From NCBI RefSeq assembly GCF_002754375.1, contig NZ_PEFF01000001.1, positions 2,480,001 to 2,544,000 on the forward strand: a DNA stretch of 64,000 nucleotides, given 5' to 3'. Below the pieces are notes generated by a model that made no database searches, was not told the origin of the DNA, and saw only the letters and a list, made by a program, of their open reading frames with translations. Below are positions 19,317-28,017 of the stretch, in pieces. Made by a program: the position numbers and the translations under genes. Source of the DNA: Variovorax sp. 54. GTDB taxonomy: Bacteria; Pseudomonadota; Gammaproteobacteria; Burkholderiales; Burkholderiaceae_C. Position 1 is the first letter of the stretch. Each line of letters starts with the position of its first letter.

Positions 19317-20539
19317 TCGCGGTTGTCTTTCATGGGGCCCGGCTGCAGCGTGACGCCGCGCGCAAGCATGCGGTCGATGGCGTCGTCCGCGTAGCCCGCT
19401 TCGCGCAGCAGCTCGACGCTCTGCTCGCCGATGCGCGGCGCGGGCCGGCGGATGGCCGCGGGCGTGGCGCTGTAGCGGCCGACGGGCGCGAGCGTGCGGA
19501 TGCGGCCTTCGGTCGGGTGGTCGAACTCGGGAAAGAAATCGACGGCGCGCAGGTGCGGGTCGTCGAGCAGGCTTTCGGTCGTGTGCAGGCGCGCGACCGG
19601 AATGTCGGCCGCTTCCAGCAGCGCCATCCATTCGTCGCTGCCGCGCGTGGCCATCACCTCGGCCACGAACGCATAGACCGCACCGATGTTCGCGGCGCGC
19701 GCCGTGTGCGTGCCGAACATCGGCGAGGCGCGCAGCTCGGGCCGGCCGATCACGTCGAAGAAGGCCTGCCAGTGCTTGTCGTTGTAGATGAGCACGCCGA
19801 GATAACCGTCGGCCGTGGCGTAGGGTTTGCGGTGCTCCGCGAGCAGGCGCGCATAGCCGGTGGGCCCGAGCGGCGGCTCGAAGCTGTGGCCGCCGAGGTG
19901 GTCGCCCATCACGAACTGCGAGAGCGCTTCGAACATCGGCACTTCCACCGCCTGGCCCTGGCCGGTGCGCTGCGCGCTGAGCACGGCAGCGAGCAGCGCG
20001 ATGGCCGCCTGCAGGCCCACGGCGCGGTCGGCCAGCGTGACGGGCGCGTAGCGCGGCGCGCCGCCGCTTTGCTGCGCGAAGAGCGAGGCGACGCCGGCCG
20101 CACCCTGGATCAGGTCGTCGTACGCGGGCTTTCCGGCGTAGGGGCCTTCCTCGCCGTAGCCGAAGGCACCGAGGTAGACGATCTTCGGATTGACCGCGGC
20201 CACGGCCTCGTAGCCGAGCCCCAGCCGCGCCATCGCCTGCGGACGCGTGTTGTAGATGAGCGCATCGCAGCCCGCCGCGAGCCGGAGGCACGCCTCGCGG
20301 CCTTCGGGCTGTTTGAGGTCGAGCACGATGGAACGCTTGTTGCGGTTCAGGTGCATCGCCATCGCGCCCATGCCCGCGTGGCGCATCGGGCCGACGGCGC
20401 GCAGGTTGTCGCCCGAAGGCGGCTCGACCTTGATGACGTCGGCACCGAGGTCGCCGAGGGTCTGCGTGGCGTAGGGGCCCATCACCACGGCCGTGAGGTC
20501 GAGGATGCGGATGCCCTGAAGAGGTCCGAAGGTGTTCAT
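19313..20539 (-). CDS. CaiB/BaiF-family CoA-transferase (type III)
   Basis: Encodes 408 residues. GIRILDLTAVVMGPYATQTLGDLGADVIKVE is the N-terminal family signature, and the catalytic Asp is in PAYDDLIQGAAG. Type III transferases move CoA from a donor such as succinyl-CoA to a carboxylic acid. The gene is directly coupled (ATGA overlap) to an acyl-CoA dehydrogenase and follows a Bug receptor, a cupin and an IclR regulator across a repeat element. This looks like a small catabolic operon for an imported carboxylic acid: bind, activate with CoA, oxidise. Confidence 0.93.
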   Translation of the reverse strand: MNTFGPLQGIRILDLTAVVMGPYATQTLGDLGADVIKVEPPSGDNLRAVGPMRHAGMGAMAMHLNRNKRSIVLDLKQPEGREACLRLAAGCDALIYNTRPQAMARLGLGYEAVAAVNPKIVYLGAFGYGEEGPYAGKPAYDDLIQGAAGVASLFAQQSGGAPRYAPVTLADRAVGLQAAIALLAAVLSAQRTGQGQAVEVPMFEALSQFVMGDHLGGHSFEPPLGPTGYARLLAEHRKPYATADGYLGVLIYNDKHWQAFFDVIGRPELRASPMFGTHTARAANIGAVYAFVAEVMATRGSDEWMALLEAADIPVARLHTTESLLDDPHLRAVDFFPEFDHPTEGRIRTLAPVGRYSATPAAIRRPAPRIGEQSVELLREAGYADDAIDRMLARGVTLQPGPMKDNRE

Positions 20540-20542
20540 GTC

Positions 20543-20656
20543 TTTGCTCCTTCCCCTTCCGGGGGAAGGCTGGGATGGGGGCGGGCAGAGCGCCCAATGG
20601 GTACGCCGCTTGCCCCCACCCCTGCCCTCCCCCAGCGGGGGAGGGAGAAATGCAAA
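20543..20656. repeat. Intergenic inverted repeat, pyrimidine/purine-biased (family also at 32131)
   Basis: Two imperfect arms (about 20543-20587 and 20610-20656) are reverse complements with small gaps; each arm is itself a hairpin of the CTTCCCC..GGGGAAG type. It sits between the Bug gene and the CaiB gene. The design (short hairpin, G-rich tail, spacer, mirrored copy) is the same as the element at 32131-32255. It may terminate or attenuate transcription, or be a small non-autonomous repeat. Confidence 0.6.
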
Positions 20657-20669
20657 TGCAGGACGGCTG

Positions 20670-21683
20670 TCATTCCGGTTGAATGCCCGCAGCCTGAATC
20701 AGCTTCTTCCACTTCGCCAACTCCGACACGGTGAACGCCCCGAGCTCTTCCGGCGTGCTGCCGAACGCATCGAAGCCCAGCCGGCTCACACGCTCGCGAA
20801 ACACCGCACCGTTCGCCATCTCCGACAGCGCCTTGTTGAGCTTCAGCACGACGTCGCGCGGCGTGCCGGCCGGCGCGAACACGCCGTTCCACGAGGTGAT
20901 GTCGAAGCCCTTGAGCTCGGGCGTGTCGGCCAGCGGCGGCAGTTCGGGAAAGAGCTTGGTGCGCTCCTGCGTGGTGACTGCAATCGCGCGCATCTTGCCG
21001 GCCTTGACCGTGGCGAGGCCCGCGGCAAGGTCGACCACCATCATCGACACCTGTCCGCCGATGAGGTCGGCGATGGCCGGCGGCGTGCTCTTGTAGGGCA
21101 CGTGCAGCATCGGGATGCCGCTCATGCGCGACAGCGTGGCGCCGCTCACGATGCCGGTGCTGTTGCCGCTCGCGTAGGTCAGCTTGCCGGGATGCGCGCG
21201 GCCCCAGGCCAGCAGCTCGGCGACGCTCTTCACGGGCAGGTCGTTGTTCACCACCAGCATGAACGGCAGGTTGCCCATGCGGCTCACGGGCGCGAAGTCT
21301 TTCACCGGGTCGTAGGGCAGCGACTTCATCAGGCTCGGGTTGGCCGAGTGCGTGGTGTTGGTCGTCATGAAGAGCGTGTAGCCGTCGGGCGGCGCCTTGG
21401 CCACCAGCTCGGCCGCGATCACGCCGCTGGCGCCGGCCCGGTTGTCGACGATCACCGAGCCCTTGAGCGCCTCGCCCAGCATCTGCGCGGTGATGCGCGC
21501 CACCGCGTCGGTGCCGCTGCCGGCCGCGAAGGGCACGATCAGCTTGATCGGCTGCTTCGGGTAGCCGCCGTCCTGCGCAAAGGCCCACGGGGCCGCGCCG
21601 ACAAGGCCCGCCGCGGCACCGAGGGCAATGAAACGGCGGCGGCTTTCCACCGCGACTGTTTCTGTCGCGTTCTTCGTCTGCAT
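20670..21683 (-). CDS. Bug/TctC-family solute-binding protein with Tat-like signal
   Basis: Encodes 337 residues. The N-terminus contains ESRRRFIALGAAAGLVGAAPWAFA, a twin-arginine-type signal, then YPKQPIKLIVPFAAGSGTD and SVIVDNRAGASG, the standard Bug receptor motifs. It should capture a carboxylate or similar ligand in the periplasm. It is an orphan with respect to TctAB. The cupin gene ends 24 nt before its start and the IclR gene precedes that, so it is probably controlled by the IclR protein and feeds the CaiB/acyl-CoA dehydrogenase pair downstream. Confidence 0.92.
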   Translation of the reverse strand: MQTKNATETVAVESRRRFIALGAAAGLVGAAPWAFAQDGGYPKQPIKLIVPFAAGSGTDAVARITAQMLGEALKGSVIVDNRAGASGVIAAELVAKAPPDGYTLFMTTNTTHSANPSLMKSLPYDPVKDFAPVSRMGNLPFMLVVNNDLPVKSVAELLAWGRAHPGKLTYASGNSTGIVSGATLSRMSGIPMLHVPYKSTPPAIADLIGGQVSMMVVDLAAGLATVKAGKMRAIAVTTQERTKLFPELPPLADTPELKGFDITSWNGVFAPAGTPRDVVLKLNKALSEMANGAVFRERVSRLGFDAFGSTPEELGAFTVSELAKWKKLIQAAGIQPE

Positions 21684-21707
21684 GGTTGTGTCTCCGGGGG
21701 TTGTCGT

Positions 21708-22112
21708 TCAGGGCCGGATCACGCGCTCCGGCGATTCCTCGTACGGCGGGCTGTAGATCACCAGCACGCGCACCGGCTCGTCGCTCACCACCGTGAAGGT
21801 GTGCATCGCGTCGGCCGGAAAAAAGCAGCTGTCGCCGGGGTGCAGCTCCTGCCGCTGGCCGCCCACCTCGGCGACCGCGCGGCCTTCGAGCATGTAGCAG
21901 ACCTGTTCGATGCCCGGGTGCGCATGCGGCAGCGCGCCCTTGCCCTTCTGGATGTGGCCCACGAGCACTTCGAGCTGCTTGGCGCCCACCGTCTCGGGGC
22001 CGATGAGCCGCTTGTTCAGCGTGCCGGTGTGGTTGGCCGGGTGGTAGCCGGTGATCTCGTCCTCGCGGACGAAGTAGCGCGCAGCAGCGGTTGCGGTGGC
22101 GGTTGCAGTCAT
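21708..22112 (-). CDS. Cupin-domain protein
   Basis: Encodes 134 residues. A single cupin domain shows PHAHPGIEQVCYMLEG and HPGDSCFFPADAMHTF, with three His and one Glu placed to bind a metal ion. Small cupins of this type act as dioxygenases, isomerases or ligand sensors; nothing here decides which. The Ala/Thr-rich start follows the stop of the IclR gene with a 4-nt overlap, so the protein is probably made with the regulator and may act on the same substrate as the operon. Confidence 0.85.
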   Translation of the reverse strand: MTATATATAAARYFVREDEITGYHPANHTGTLNKRLIGPETVGAKQLEVLVGHIQKGKGALPHAHPGIEQVCYMLEGRAVAEVGGQRQELHPGDSCFFPADAMHTFTVVSDEPVRVLVIYSPPYEESPERVIRP

Positions 22113-22858
22113 CGGGGGTTCTCCGTCTTGGGTTCGATGGCGAGGCAGGCCGAGCGCAGCATCGCCGCGATGTCGTCGATGCGCGCTTCCATGCGGTAGC
22201 GCGGACCGGCCACCGAGATCGCATAGGCCTCGCCGCCGATGCGCAGCGGCCAAGCCAGGCCGATCAGGTCGGGAATGCTTTCGCCCAGGTTGCCGTACCA
22301 GCCGCGTGCGGCGCCGCGCTGCAGCTCGGTCTCGATGGCGTCGGCGGTGGTGAGCGTGGCGTCGGTCAGGGGCGTGAGCGTCATGCCGTCGAGCCGCTTG
22401 CGGCGCGCCTCGGGCGCGAGCGTGGAGAGCAGCGCGCGGCCCATCGAGTTGGCGTACGCGGGGCGCGTTTCGCCCGACTCGGCCGTGTAGCGGATGCGCT
22501 GCGGCGCGCTCAGCACGTCGAGGTAGACGACGTGCTCCGCATCGCGGAACTTGCCGAACACCACCGTTTCGCCCGCGGCGTCGCGCAGTTCTTCGAGCGT
22601 GGCCTTCACCCGGTCCAGCACCGGGTCGTGCGCGGCGATGACCTGCGCCATCGCCAGCAACCGGCCCGTCGGGTAGTAGCCTTGGCGGCGGCCGGTCTCG
22701 TACATGTAGCCCTGCTCTTCGAGCGTGCGGATGAGGCCGAGGCAACTGGACACGGGCATGTCGAGCAGCCGCGCCATCTCGGACAGGGCCAGCGGCTGCT
22801 TCTCCCGGGCAAAGAGCTCGACGATCTCGATCACGCGAAACGCTGTTTTCACAACCAT
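22109..22858 (-). CDS. IclR-family transcriptional regulator
   Basis: Encodes 249 residues. An N-terminal winged helix-turn-helix (residues ~5-65, LALSEMARLLDMPVSSCLGLIRTLEEQGY) is followed by the IclR effector domain (FGKFRDAEHVVYLDVL, GRALLSTLAPEARRKRL, AWPLRIGGEAYAISVAGP). IclR proteins usually repress or activate a nearby catabolic operon in response to an aromatic or carboxylic acid. Here the gene is first in the series cupin, Bug receptor, CaiB, acyl-CoA dehydrogenase, so it probably controls them and itself. Confidence 0.92.
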   Translation of the reverse strand: MVVKTAFRVIEIVELFAREKQPLALSEMARLLDMPVSSCLGLIRTLEEQGYMYETGRRQGYYPTGRLLAMAQVIAAHDPVLDRVKATLEELRDAAGETVVFGKFRDAEHVVYLDVLSAPQRIRYTAESGETRPAYANSMGRALLSTLAPEARRKRLDGMTLTPLTDATLTTADAIETELQRGAARGWYGNLGESIPDLIGLAWPLRIGGEAYAISVAGPRYRMEARIDDIAAMLRSACLAIEPKTENPR

Positions 22859-22865
22859 GAAGAAA

Positions 22866-22883
22866 TTTTCTCGTATGTGAAAA
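22866..22883. promoter_or_regulatory. Candidate IclR operator
   Basis: TTTTC (22866-22870) and GAAAA (22879-22883) form an inverted repeat with an 8-bp centre, 7 bp upstream of the IclR start codon, in the only AT-rich patch nearby. It could be the autoregulatory site. The half-sites are short, so support is weak. Confidence 0.35.
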
Positions 22884-22951
22884 ACAAAAGCGTCGGGGTT
22901 TTCCCCCGCCGGCCGCGTTTCAGCCGGTTCATCGTCGTCGGCGCAGGGGCG

Positions 22952-23872
22952 TCAGTAGCCCCGGACGGGATCGACGATGCCGGCGATCGGCAGGCCCTGC
23001 TCCATCGCGCGGATCTTCCCGGCGATCTGGGCGATGGACTCCTCGCGCAGCGTGCGTGCCGAGCCGTGCGGCGTCACGGTGATCTTCGGGTGGCGCCAGA
23101 AGGCGTGGTCGGCCGGCAGTGGCTCGACCTGGAACACATCGAGCGTGGCGCCCGCGAGCTGGCCGGCGTCGAGCAGCGGGATCAGGTCGTCTTCGACCAG
23201 GTGGCCGCCGCGCGCAATGCTGATGAGGTAGCCCTCGGGCTTGAGCTTGCCCAGCGTGGTGCGGTTCAGGATGCCGCGCGTGGACTCGGTCAGCGGCAGC
23301 AGGTTGACCAGCACGCGCGTGGAGGCCAGGAAGTTGTCGAACTGCGCCTCGCCGCTGAACACCTGCACGCCGTCGAGCGTTTTGGGCGAACGGCTCCAGC
23401 CGAGCACCGGAAATTCGAACTGCGCCACGGCCTTGGCCACGCGCTCGCCGAGCACGCCCAGGCCCATGATGCCGACCGGAAAGTCGCGCCGCAGCTTCGG
23501 CTTGCGGTAGCTCCACTTGCCCTCGCGCGCATCGGCCTCGTACACGTCGAACTCGCGGAAGTGGCGAATGAGCGTGTGGCACACGTACTCGGCCATCTGC
23601 ACCGACATGCCCGCGTCGTCGAGCCGCACGATGCGCGTGTGCGCCGGCACCTTGAGCTTGAGCAGCGCATCGACGCCCGCGCCGATGTTGAACAGGCCGC
23701 GCAGGTCGGGCTGCTCGTCGAGAAACTGCTGCGGCGGCGCCCACACCACGCCATGGTCGGCCTGCGGCGCGCCGGGCGCCCAGGCTTCGATGGTGGCATC
23801 GGGGAGTTCAGCCTTGAGCCCGTCGATCCAGGCGTCGGGGCGGTTGTCGGTGAGGTAGACAGAAATTCGCAT
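22952..23872 (-). CDS. ghrA: Glyoxylate/hydroxypyruvate reductase A-type dehydrogenase
   Basis: Encodes 306 residues of the D-2-hydroxyacid dehydrogenase family. The Rossmann motif GIMGLGVLGERVA (residues ~134-146), ISIARGGHLVEDDL with the catalytic Arg, LDVFQVEPLPADHAFW with the Glu, and VTPHGSA with the His give a complete Arg-Glu-His triad. The short form with YVCHTLIRHFREFDVYEADAREGKW resembles GhrA, which reduces glyoxylate and hydroxypyruvate with NADPH. It is 93 nt upstream of the IclR gene on the same strand; a shared role is not clear. Confidence 0.88.
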   Translation of the reverse strand: MRISVYLTDNRPDAWIDGLKAELPDATIEAWAPGAPQADHGVVWAPPQQFLDEQPDLRGLFNIGAGVDALLKLKVPAHTRIVRLDDAGMSVQMAEYVCHTLIRHFREFDVYEADAREGKWSYRKPKLRRDFPVGIMGLGVLGERVAKAVAQFEFPVLGWSRSPKTLDGVQVFSGEAQFDNFLASTRVLVNLLPLTESTRGILNRTTLGKLKPEGYLISIARGGHLVEDDLIPLLDAGQLAGATLDVFQVEPLPADHAFWRHPKITVTPHGSARTLREESIAQIAGKIRAMEQGLPIAGIVDPVRGY

Positions 23873-23957
23873 GGCGGCATCTTAGGGGCCCTCGGCTTGT
23901 TCCGCTGAGCGCCATCTCCTATGCTCGACCGCATTCAGCCACCAAAGAGACACCCAA

Positions 23958-24272
23958 ATGATCAAAGTCAGCGTGATGTACCCCCACACCCCCGGCGCAC
24001 GGTTCGACCACGACTATTACCGCGACCAGCACATGCCCATGCTCAAGGCCCGCATGGGCGACGCCTGCCTCTCGTACACCGTCGACAAGGGCCTGGGCGG
24101 CGGCGCACCGGGTTCGCCGCCCACCTACGTCGGCATGTGCCACGTGTTCGCCGACTCGGTCGAGTCCTTCCAGAAGGCCTTCGGCCCGCACATGAAGGAG
24201 ATCATGGGCGACGTGAAGAACTACACCGACATCGCGCCGGTGATGCAGATCAGCGAAGTGGTGGTGGGCTGA
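23958..24272 (+). CDS. EthD-domain protein
   Basis: Encodes 104 residues of the dimeric alpha-beta barrel EthD family. Visible markers are MYPHTPGARFDHDYYRDQHMPML at the start and FGPHMKEIMGDVKNYTDIAPVMQISEV at the end. EthD proteins accompany some oxygenases (ether degradation) or act as small isomerases; many are single genes of unknown role. It is divergent from the hydroxypyruvate reductase gene and converges on the DUF4349 gene. Confidence 0.88.
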   Translation: MIKVSVMYPHTPGARFDHDYYRDQHMPMLKARMGDACLSYTVDKGLGGGAPGSPPTYVGMCHVFADSVESFQKAFGPHMKEIMGDVKNYTDIAPVMQISEVVVG

Positions 24273-24291
24273 CGCACCACTGCGCTTCTGA

Positions 24292-24321
24292 CCGGACGGC
24301 CCTTACGCCTTGCCCGTCCGG
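24292..24321. terminator. Possible shared terminator of convergent genes
   Basis: CCGGACGG (24292-24299) pairs with CCGTCCGG (24314-24321) between the EthD gene and the end of the DUF4349 gene, overlapping the last codons of the latter. No U tract is seen, so the role is inferred from position. Confidence 0.35.
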
Positions 24322-25271
24322 CGGCGGCGCCACAGCACCCGCACCAGCCATCCCACGGGCAGCACCACCAGCAGCAGCCACGGCAGCGCTGCGGCCACGA
24401 AGGTGATGAGCGCACCCACGCTTTCGGCCAGCACGTCGCCCGCGTTGCGCAGCGCGTGCGCCATCGGGCTGTAGCCGTCGCTGCTGCTCACCAGCGCGCG
24501 CTTGGGCGTGAACTGGATCTGGATGTGCTGCTTGCTGGTCTGCTGCGCCAGCACCTTGCGCTGGGTGGCGATGGCGTCGAGTTCGGCCTGCGTGTCCGAC
24601 AGCGTGCGCTGGATCGCCAGCAGGTCGGCCATGGTGCGCTTGGTGACGGTGTCGCGCAGCATGACGCGCAGGCTGTCGCGGAACTCGGTGCGGTTCTTGA
24701 TGCGGGCCTCGACGTCGATCACCTCGGAGGTCTTGTCCTCGCTGGTGGTGGTGTGCGAGACCACGTTCGCCACACCGGCCAGGCCGCCGAGCAGCTTGTC
24801 GACGTCGGCGGGTTCGACGCGCATTTCGAGCAGGGCGTTGCCCGGCTGCTGCGGCGTCTCGCGCAGCAGCGACGACGACAGCAGCTCGCACTTCAGCGTG
24901 CCGCACAGGTCGCGCACTTTGCCCCAGGCATCGGCCAGCTGTTCCGCCGGCACTTCGACGTTCAGGTCCTGCCGCACGGCGAGGAAGCGCTGCAGCGCGG
25001 TCTCGCCGCTGCCCTGCCGCGCCTCGTCGGACTGCGACGCGGCGATCTCGGCCTGCGGCGCGCGCGCCCTCTGTTCTTTCATGGCCATGCCGCCGCCGTA
25101 GCCCATCGGCGGTGCCGGCATGGGCGCAGAGGCCGGCGCGGCCGATTCGGGCCCGCGCGGGCGGTCGCAGCCAGCCAACGACAGCGCGGCAGCCAGGGCC
25201 AGCAAGACAGCGCCTGCGCGGTGGCGCACGGCGGCGCGAGGTGTCGACACGGAAAGGGTGCGGCGGATCAT
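24303..25271 (-). CDS. DUF4349 lipoprotein
   Basis: Encodes 322 residues. The N-terminus is a lipoprotein signal with lipobox LAGC (Cys35), followed by a Pro/Ala/Gly/Met-rich linker. The body (residues ~90-265) has the DUF4349 pattern: VVSHTTTSEDKTSEVIDVEARIKNRTEFRDSLRVML and a helical stretch MADLLAIQRTLSDTQAELDAI likely to form a coiled coil. One membrane segment near 282-308 is followed by a basic tail, so the protein may be anchored at both ends in the inner membrane. Function is unknown. It follows the carboxylase alpha gene by 59 nt. Confidence 0.85.
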   Translation of the reverse strand: MIRRTLSVSTPRAAVRHRAGAVLLALAAALSLAGCDRPRGPESAAPASAPMPAPPMGYGGGMAMKEQRARAPQAEIAASQSDEARQGSGETALQRFLAVRQDLNVEVPAEQLADAWGKVRDLCGTLKCELLSSSLLRETPQQPGNALLEMRVEPADVDKLLGGLAGVANVVSHTTTSEDKTSEVIDVEARIKNRTEFRDSLRVMLRDTVTKRTMADLLAIQRTLSDTQAELDAIATQRKVLAQQTSKQHIQIQFTPKRALVSSSDGYSPMAHALRNAGDVLAESVGALITFVAAALPWLLLVVLPVGWLVRVLWRRRRTGKA

Positions 25272-25330
25272 CAGGACTCCTTGAAAAGAATGACTACCAC
25301 CGCTGATACGAACCAGCGGCCCGAACGGGG

Positions 25331-27334
25331 TTAAACCGCCGCCGCAGCCATCCGCAACAATTCGTCGCCTTCCGCCACCTGCTCGCCCGGCGAGAACATC
25401 AGTTCTTCCACGATGCCGTCGGCCGGCGCGGCGATGGTGTGCTCCATCTTCATGGCTTCCATCACGGCCAGCGGCTGACCGCGGCTGACCTTGTCGCCGG
25501 CCTTGACCGCGAAGGACACGACCTTGCCGGGCATCGGCGCCGTGAGGCGGCCGCCTTCGGCCTGGGTGTCGCCCGCGTGGGCGAGGCGGTCGATGGCCGT
25601 GAGGCGCGTGGCGCCCTTCGACGCGAACACGTGGGCGGTCGCGCCGTCCAGGTGCACGTCGAGGGTCTGGCGCGTGCCGGCGAATTCGAGCTCGAACTCA
25701 CCCGTGGGAAAGCGGCCGACCGTCAGCGGGCCATTCACGCCGCCCACCTCGAGGTTCAGGCCGCCGTCGCGGCGGTAGGTCAGCAGCGCGCTGTGCTCGG
25801 CGCCGCGGAACTCGAAGTCGAAGCGGCGCTTGTACTCGCCGTGCGCGCGCCAGCCGTCGCGACGCTCGAAGGGGTCGGGCACGCCGACCGGCGCTTCGGT
25901 GACCAGCGTGCGCGTGATGGCGGCAGCGGCGGCCAGCGGCAGGCCCAGCGGCTCGCGGTCGAACAGCACGGCGCGCTCGCGCTCGATAAGCGCGGTGTCG
26001 AGGTTGGCCTTCGAGAACGACTCGGTCGCCAAAATGCCGCGCAAAAACTGCACGTTGGTCGACACGCCCACGATCTGCACCTGCGCCAGCGCGGCGTCGA
26101 GCCGGGCCAGCGCTTCGGCGCGCGTGCTGCCGTGCACGATGAGCTTGGCGATCATCGAGTCGTAGAAGGGCGAGATCTCGCCGCCCTCGCGCACGCCGTC
26201 GTCGATGCGCACGCGGCTGCGCTGGAACGCCGTGGCCTGCGGCTTGCGGTACACGCGCAGGGTGCCGGTGGCGGGCAGGAAGTTGTTGTCGGGGTTCTCG
26301 GCGCAGATGCGCGCTTCGATGGCGTGGCCGTGGATCTGCAGTTCCGATTGCTTGGCAGGCAGCGGCTCGCCCGAAGCCACGCGCAATTGCCATTCGACGA
26401 GGTCGAGGCCGGTGATCGCTTCGGTCACCGGGTGCTCCACCTGCAGGCGCGTGTTCATCTCCATGAAGAAGAAGTTCATCTCGCCGCCTTCGCGCTGCTC
26501 CACGATGAATTCCACCGTGCCAGCACCCACGTAGTTCACGGCGCGCGCAGCGGCCACCGCCGCATCGCCCATTTCCTTGCGCATCGCCTCGGTCATGCCG
26601 GGCGCGGGCGCTTCTTCGAGCACCTTCTGGTGGCGGCGCTGCACCGAGCAGTCGCGCTCGAACAGGTAGACGTAGTTGCCCTGCGTGTCGCCGAACACCT
26701 GGATCTCGATGTGGCGCGGGCGCTGCACGTACTTCTCGATCAGCACCGCGTCGTCGCCGAAGCTGTTGATGGCTTCGCGCTTGCACGAGGCCAGCGCGGC
26801 CTCGAAGTCGGCGGCCTTGTCGACCGCGCGCATGCCCTTGCCACCGCCGCCGGCGCTGGCCTTGATGAGCACCGGGTAGCCGATGCGGTCGGCCTCGCGC
26901 TGCAGCAACGCCGGGTCCTGGTCGTGGCCGTGGTAGCCGGGCACCAGCGGCACGCCGGCCTTTTCCATCAGCTGCTTCGACTCGGCCTTCAGGCCCATGG
27001 CCTTGATCGCCGAGGGCGGCGGGCCGATGAAGGCCAGGCCGGCGTCGGCGCAGGCCTGCGCGAACTCTTCGTTCTCGCTGAGGAAGCCGTAGCCCGGGTG
27101 CACGGCTTCGGCGCCCGTGGCCTTGGCGGCTTCGAGGATCTTTTCCCAGCGCAGGTAGCTGTCCTTCGGGGCGCTGCCGCCGAGGTACACCGACTCGTCG
27201 CAGGCGCGCACATGGTTGGCATGCGCGTCGGCATCGGAGTACACGGCCACGGTGCGGATCGCCATGCGACGGGCCGTTGCTGCAACACGGCAGGCGATCT
27301 CGCCACGGTTGGCGATCAGGATCTTCTTAAACAT
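25331..27334 (-). CDS. mccA: 3-methylcrotonyl-CoA carboxylase alpha subunit (biotin carboxylase + BCCP)
   Basis: Encodes 667 residues. N-terminal biotin carboxylase: FKKILIANRGEIACRV, ASAGGGGKGMR (ATP-grasp glycine loop), FERDCSVQRRHQKVLEEAP and MNTRLQVEHPVTE. The C-terminus is a biotinyl domain with EAMKMEH (biotin Lys near residue 628). It carboxylates biotin with ATP and bicarbonate and hands it to the beta subunit. Location with isovaleryl-CoA dehydrogenase and methylglutaconyl-CoA hydratase points to methylcrotonyl-CoA (LiuD) rather than propionyl- or acetyl-CoA. Its start overlaps the end of the DUF4126 gene by 8 nt. Confidence 0.93.
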   Translation of the reverse strand: MFKKILIANRGEIACRVAATARRMAIRTVAVYSDADAHANHVRACDESVYLGGSAPKDSYLRWEKILEAAKATGAEAVHPGYGFLSENEEFAQACADAGLAFIGPPPSAIKAMGLKAESKQLMEKAGVPLVPGYHGHDQDPALLQREADRIGYPVLIKASAGGGGKGMRAVDKAADFEAALASCKREAINSFGDDAVLIEKYVQRPRHIEIQVFGDTQGNYVYLFERDCSVQRRHQKVLEEAPAPGMTEAMRKEMGDAAVAAARAVNYVGAGTVEFIVEQREGGEMNFFFMEMNTRLQVEHPVTEAITGLDLVEWQLRVASGEPLPAKQSELQIHGHAIEARICAENPDNNFLPATGTLRVYRKPQATAFQRSRVRIDDGVREGGEISPFYDSMIAKLIVHGSTRAEALARLDAALAQVQIVGVSTNVQFLRGILATESFSKANLDTALIERERAVLFDREPLGLPLAAAAAITRTLVTEAPVGVPDPFERRDGWRAHGEYKRRFDFEFRGAEHSALLTYRRDGGLNLEVGGVNGPLTVGRFPTGEFELEFAGTRQTLDVHLDGATAHVFASKGATRLTAIDRLAHAGDTQAEGGRLTAPMPGKVVSFAVKAGDKVSRGQPLAVMEAMKMEHTIAAPADGIVEELMFSPGEQVAEGDELLRMAAAAV

Positions 27335-27998
27335 TCGGAGTGTCTCCCGGAGGATTCTTTTTCAGTTGAAAGGCGGACGTGACGCCCGGATCGGGCCGGC
27401 CACTGAAGATGCGTGCCACGCGGCTGAACAGCGCGCGCAGAAAACGCCAGCTCTTGCGGATGAGCCACACGCTGAGCACGAGCACGAAGACGAACAGCAC
27501 CAGAAAGACCAGCGGATGCGCCACCGCGAGCCACAGCCCGGCCGGCACCATCGAGTCTTCGACCAGCGAGGCACCGACGTTCGAGAACGGCTCGGGCGAG
27601 GTGTTGATGGCCGCGCGCGTGGTGGCCTTGGCCGCATGCGCCGTGGCCGCAAAGCCGCCGCCCAGCAGCGCCGCCACGACGGCCATCGCGCCATGGTCGG
27701 CACCGAACACGCTGGCCGCGAGCGCCGCACCGGCGGGGATGCGGATGGCGGTGTGCACCACGTCCCAGAGCGAGTCGAGGCCCGGGATCTTGTCGGCGAA
27801 GAACTCGACGAACACCATGAAGCCGCTGACCGCGAGCACGATCGGATGCGCGAGCATCTGCAGCCCCGAAGGCAACGGCACCCAGCCGAAGTAGCCGACC
27901 AGGCCGGTCAGCAGCACGACGAGGTACAGACGCACGCCGCTGGCCCAGCCGATGGCGGCGGCCAGTGCGAGCAGTTGCGGCATGTCGAGTGCGTTCAT
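27327..27998 (-). CDS. DUF4126 membrane protein inside the liu operon
   Basis: Encodes 223 residues with about five hydrophobic segments (for example LAAAIGWASGVRLYLVVLLTGLVGY and PLVFLVLFVFVLVLSVWLI). The opening and the FADKIPGLDSLWDVVHTAIRIPAGAALAA segment match DUF4126. Function is unknown. It is placed between the methylglutaconyl-CoA hydratase gene (19 nt away) and the carboxylase alpha gene (8-nt overlap), so it is made with the leucine pathway. A role in transport of a pathway intermediate is only a guess. The start at 27998 gives the normal N-terminus. Confidence 0.85.
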   Translation of the reverse strand: MNALDMPQLLALAAAIGWASGVRLYLVVLLTGLVGYFGWVPLPSGLQMLAHPIVLAVSGFMVFVEFFADKIPGLDSLWDVVHTAIRIPAGAALAASVFGADHGAMAVVAALLGGGFAATAHAAKATTRAAINTSPEPFSNVGASLVEDSMVPAGLWLAVAHPLVFLVLFVFVLVLSVWLIRKSWRFLRALFSRVARIFSGRPDPGVTSAFQLKKNPPGDTPNV

Positions 27999-28017
27999 GG
28001 CGGTCCTTGGTGGGCTG

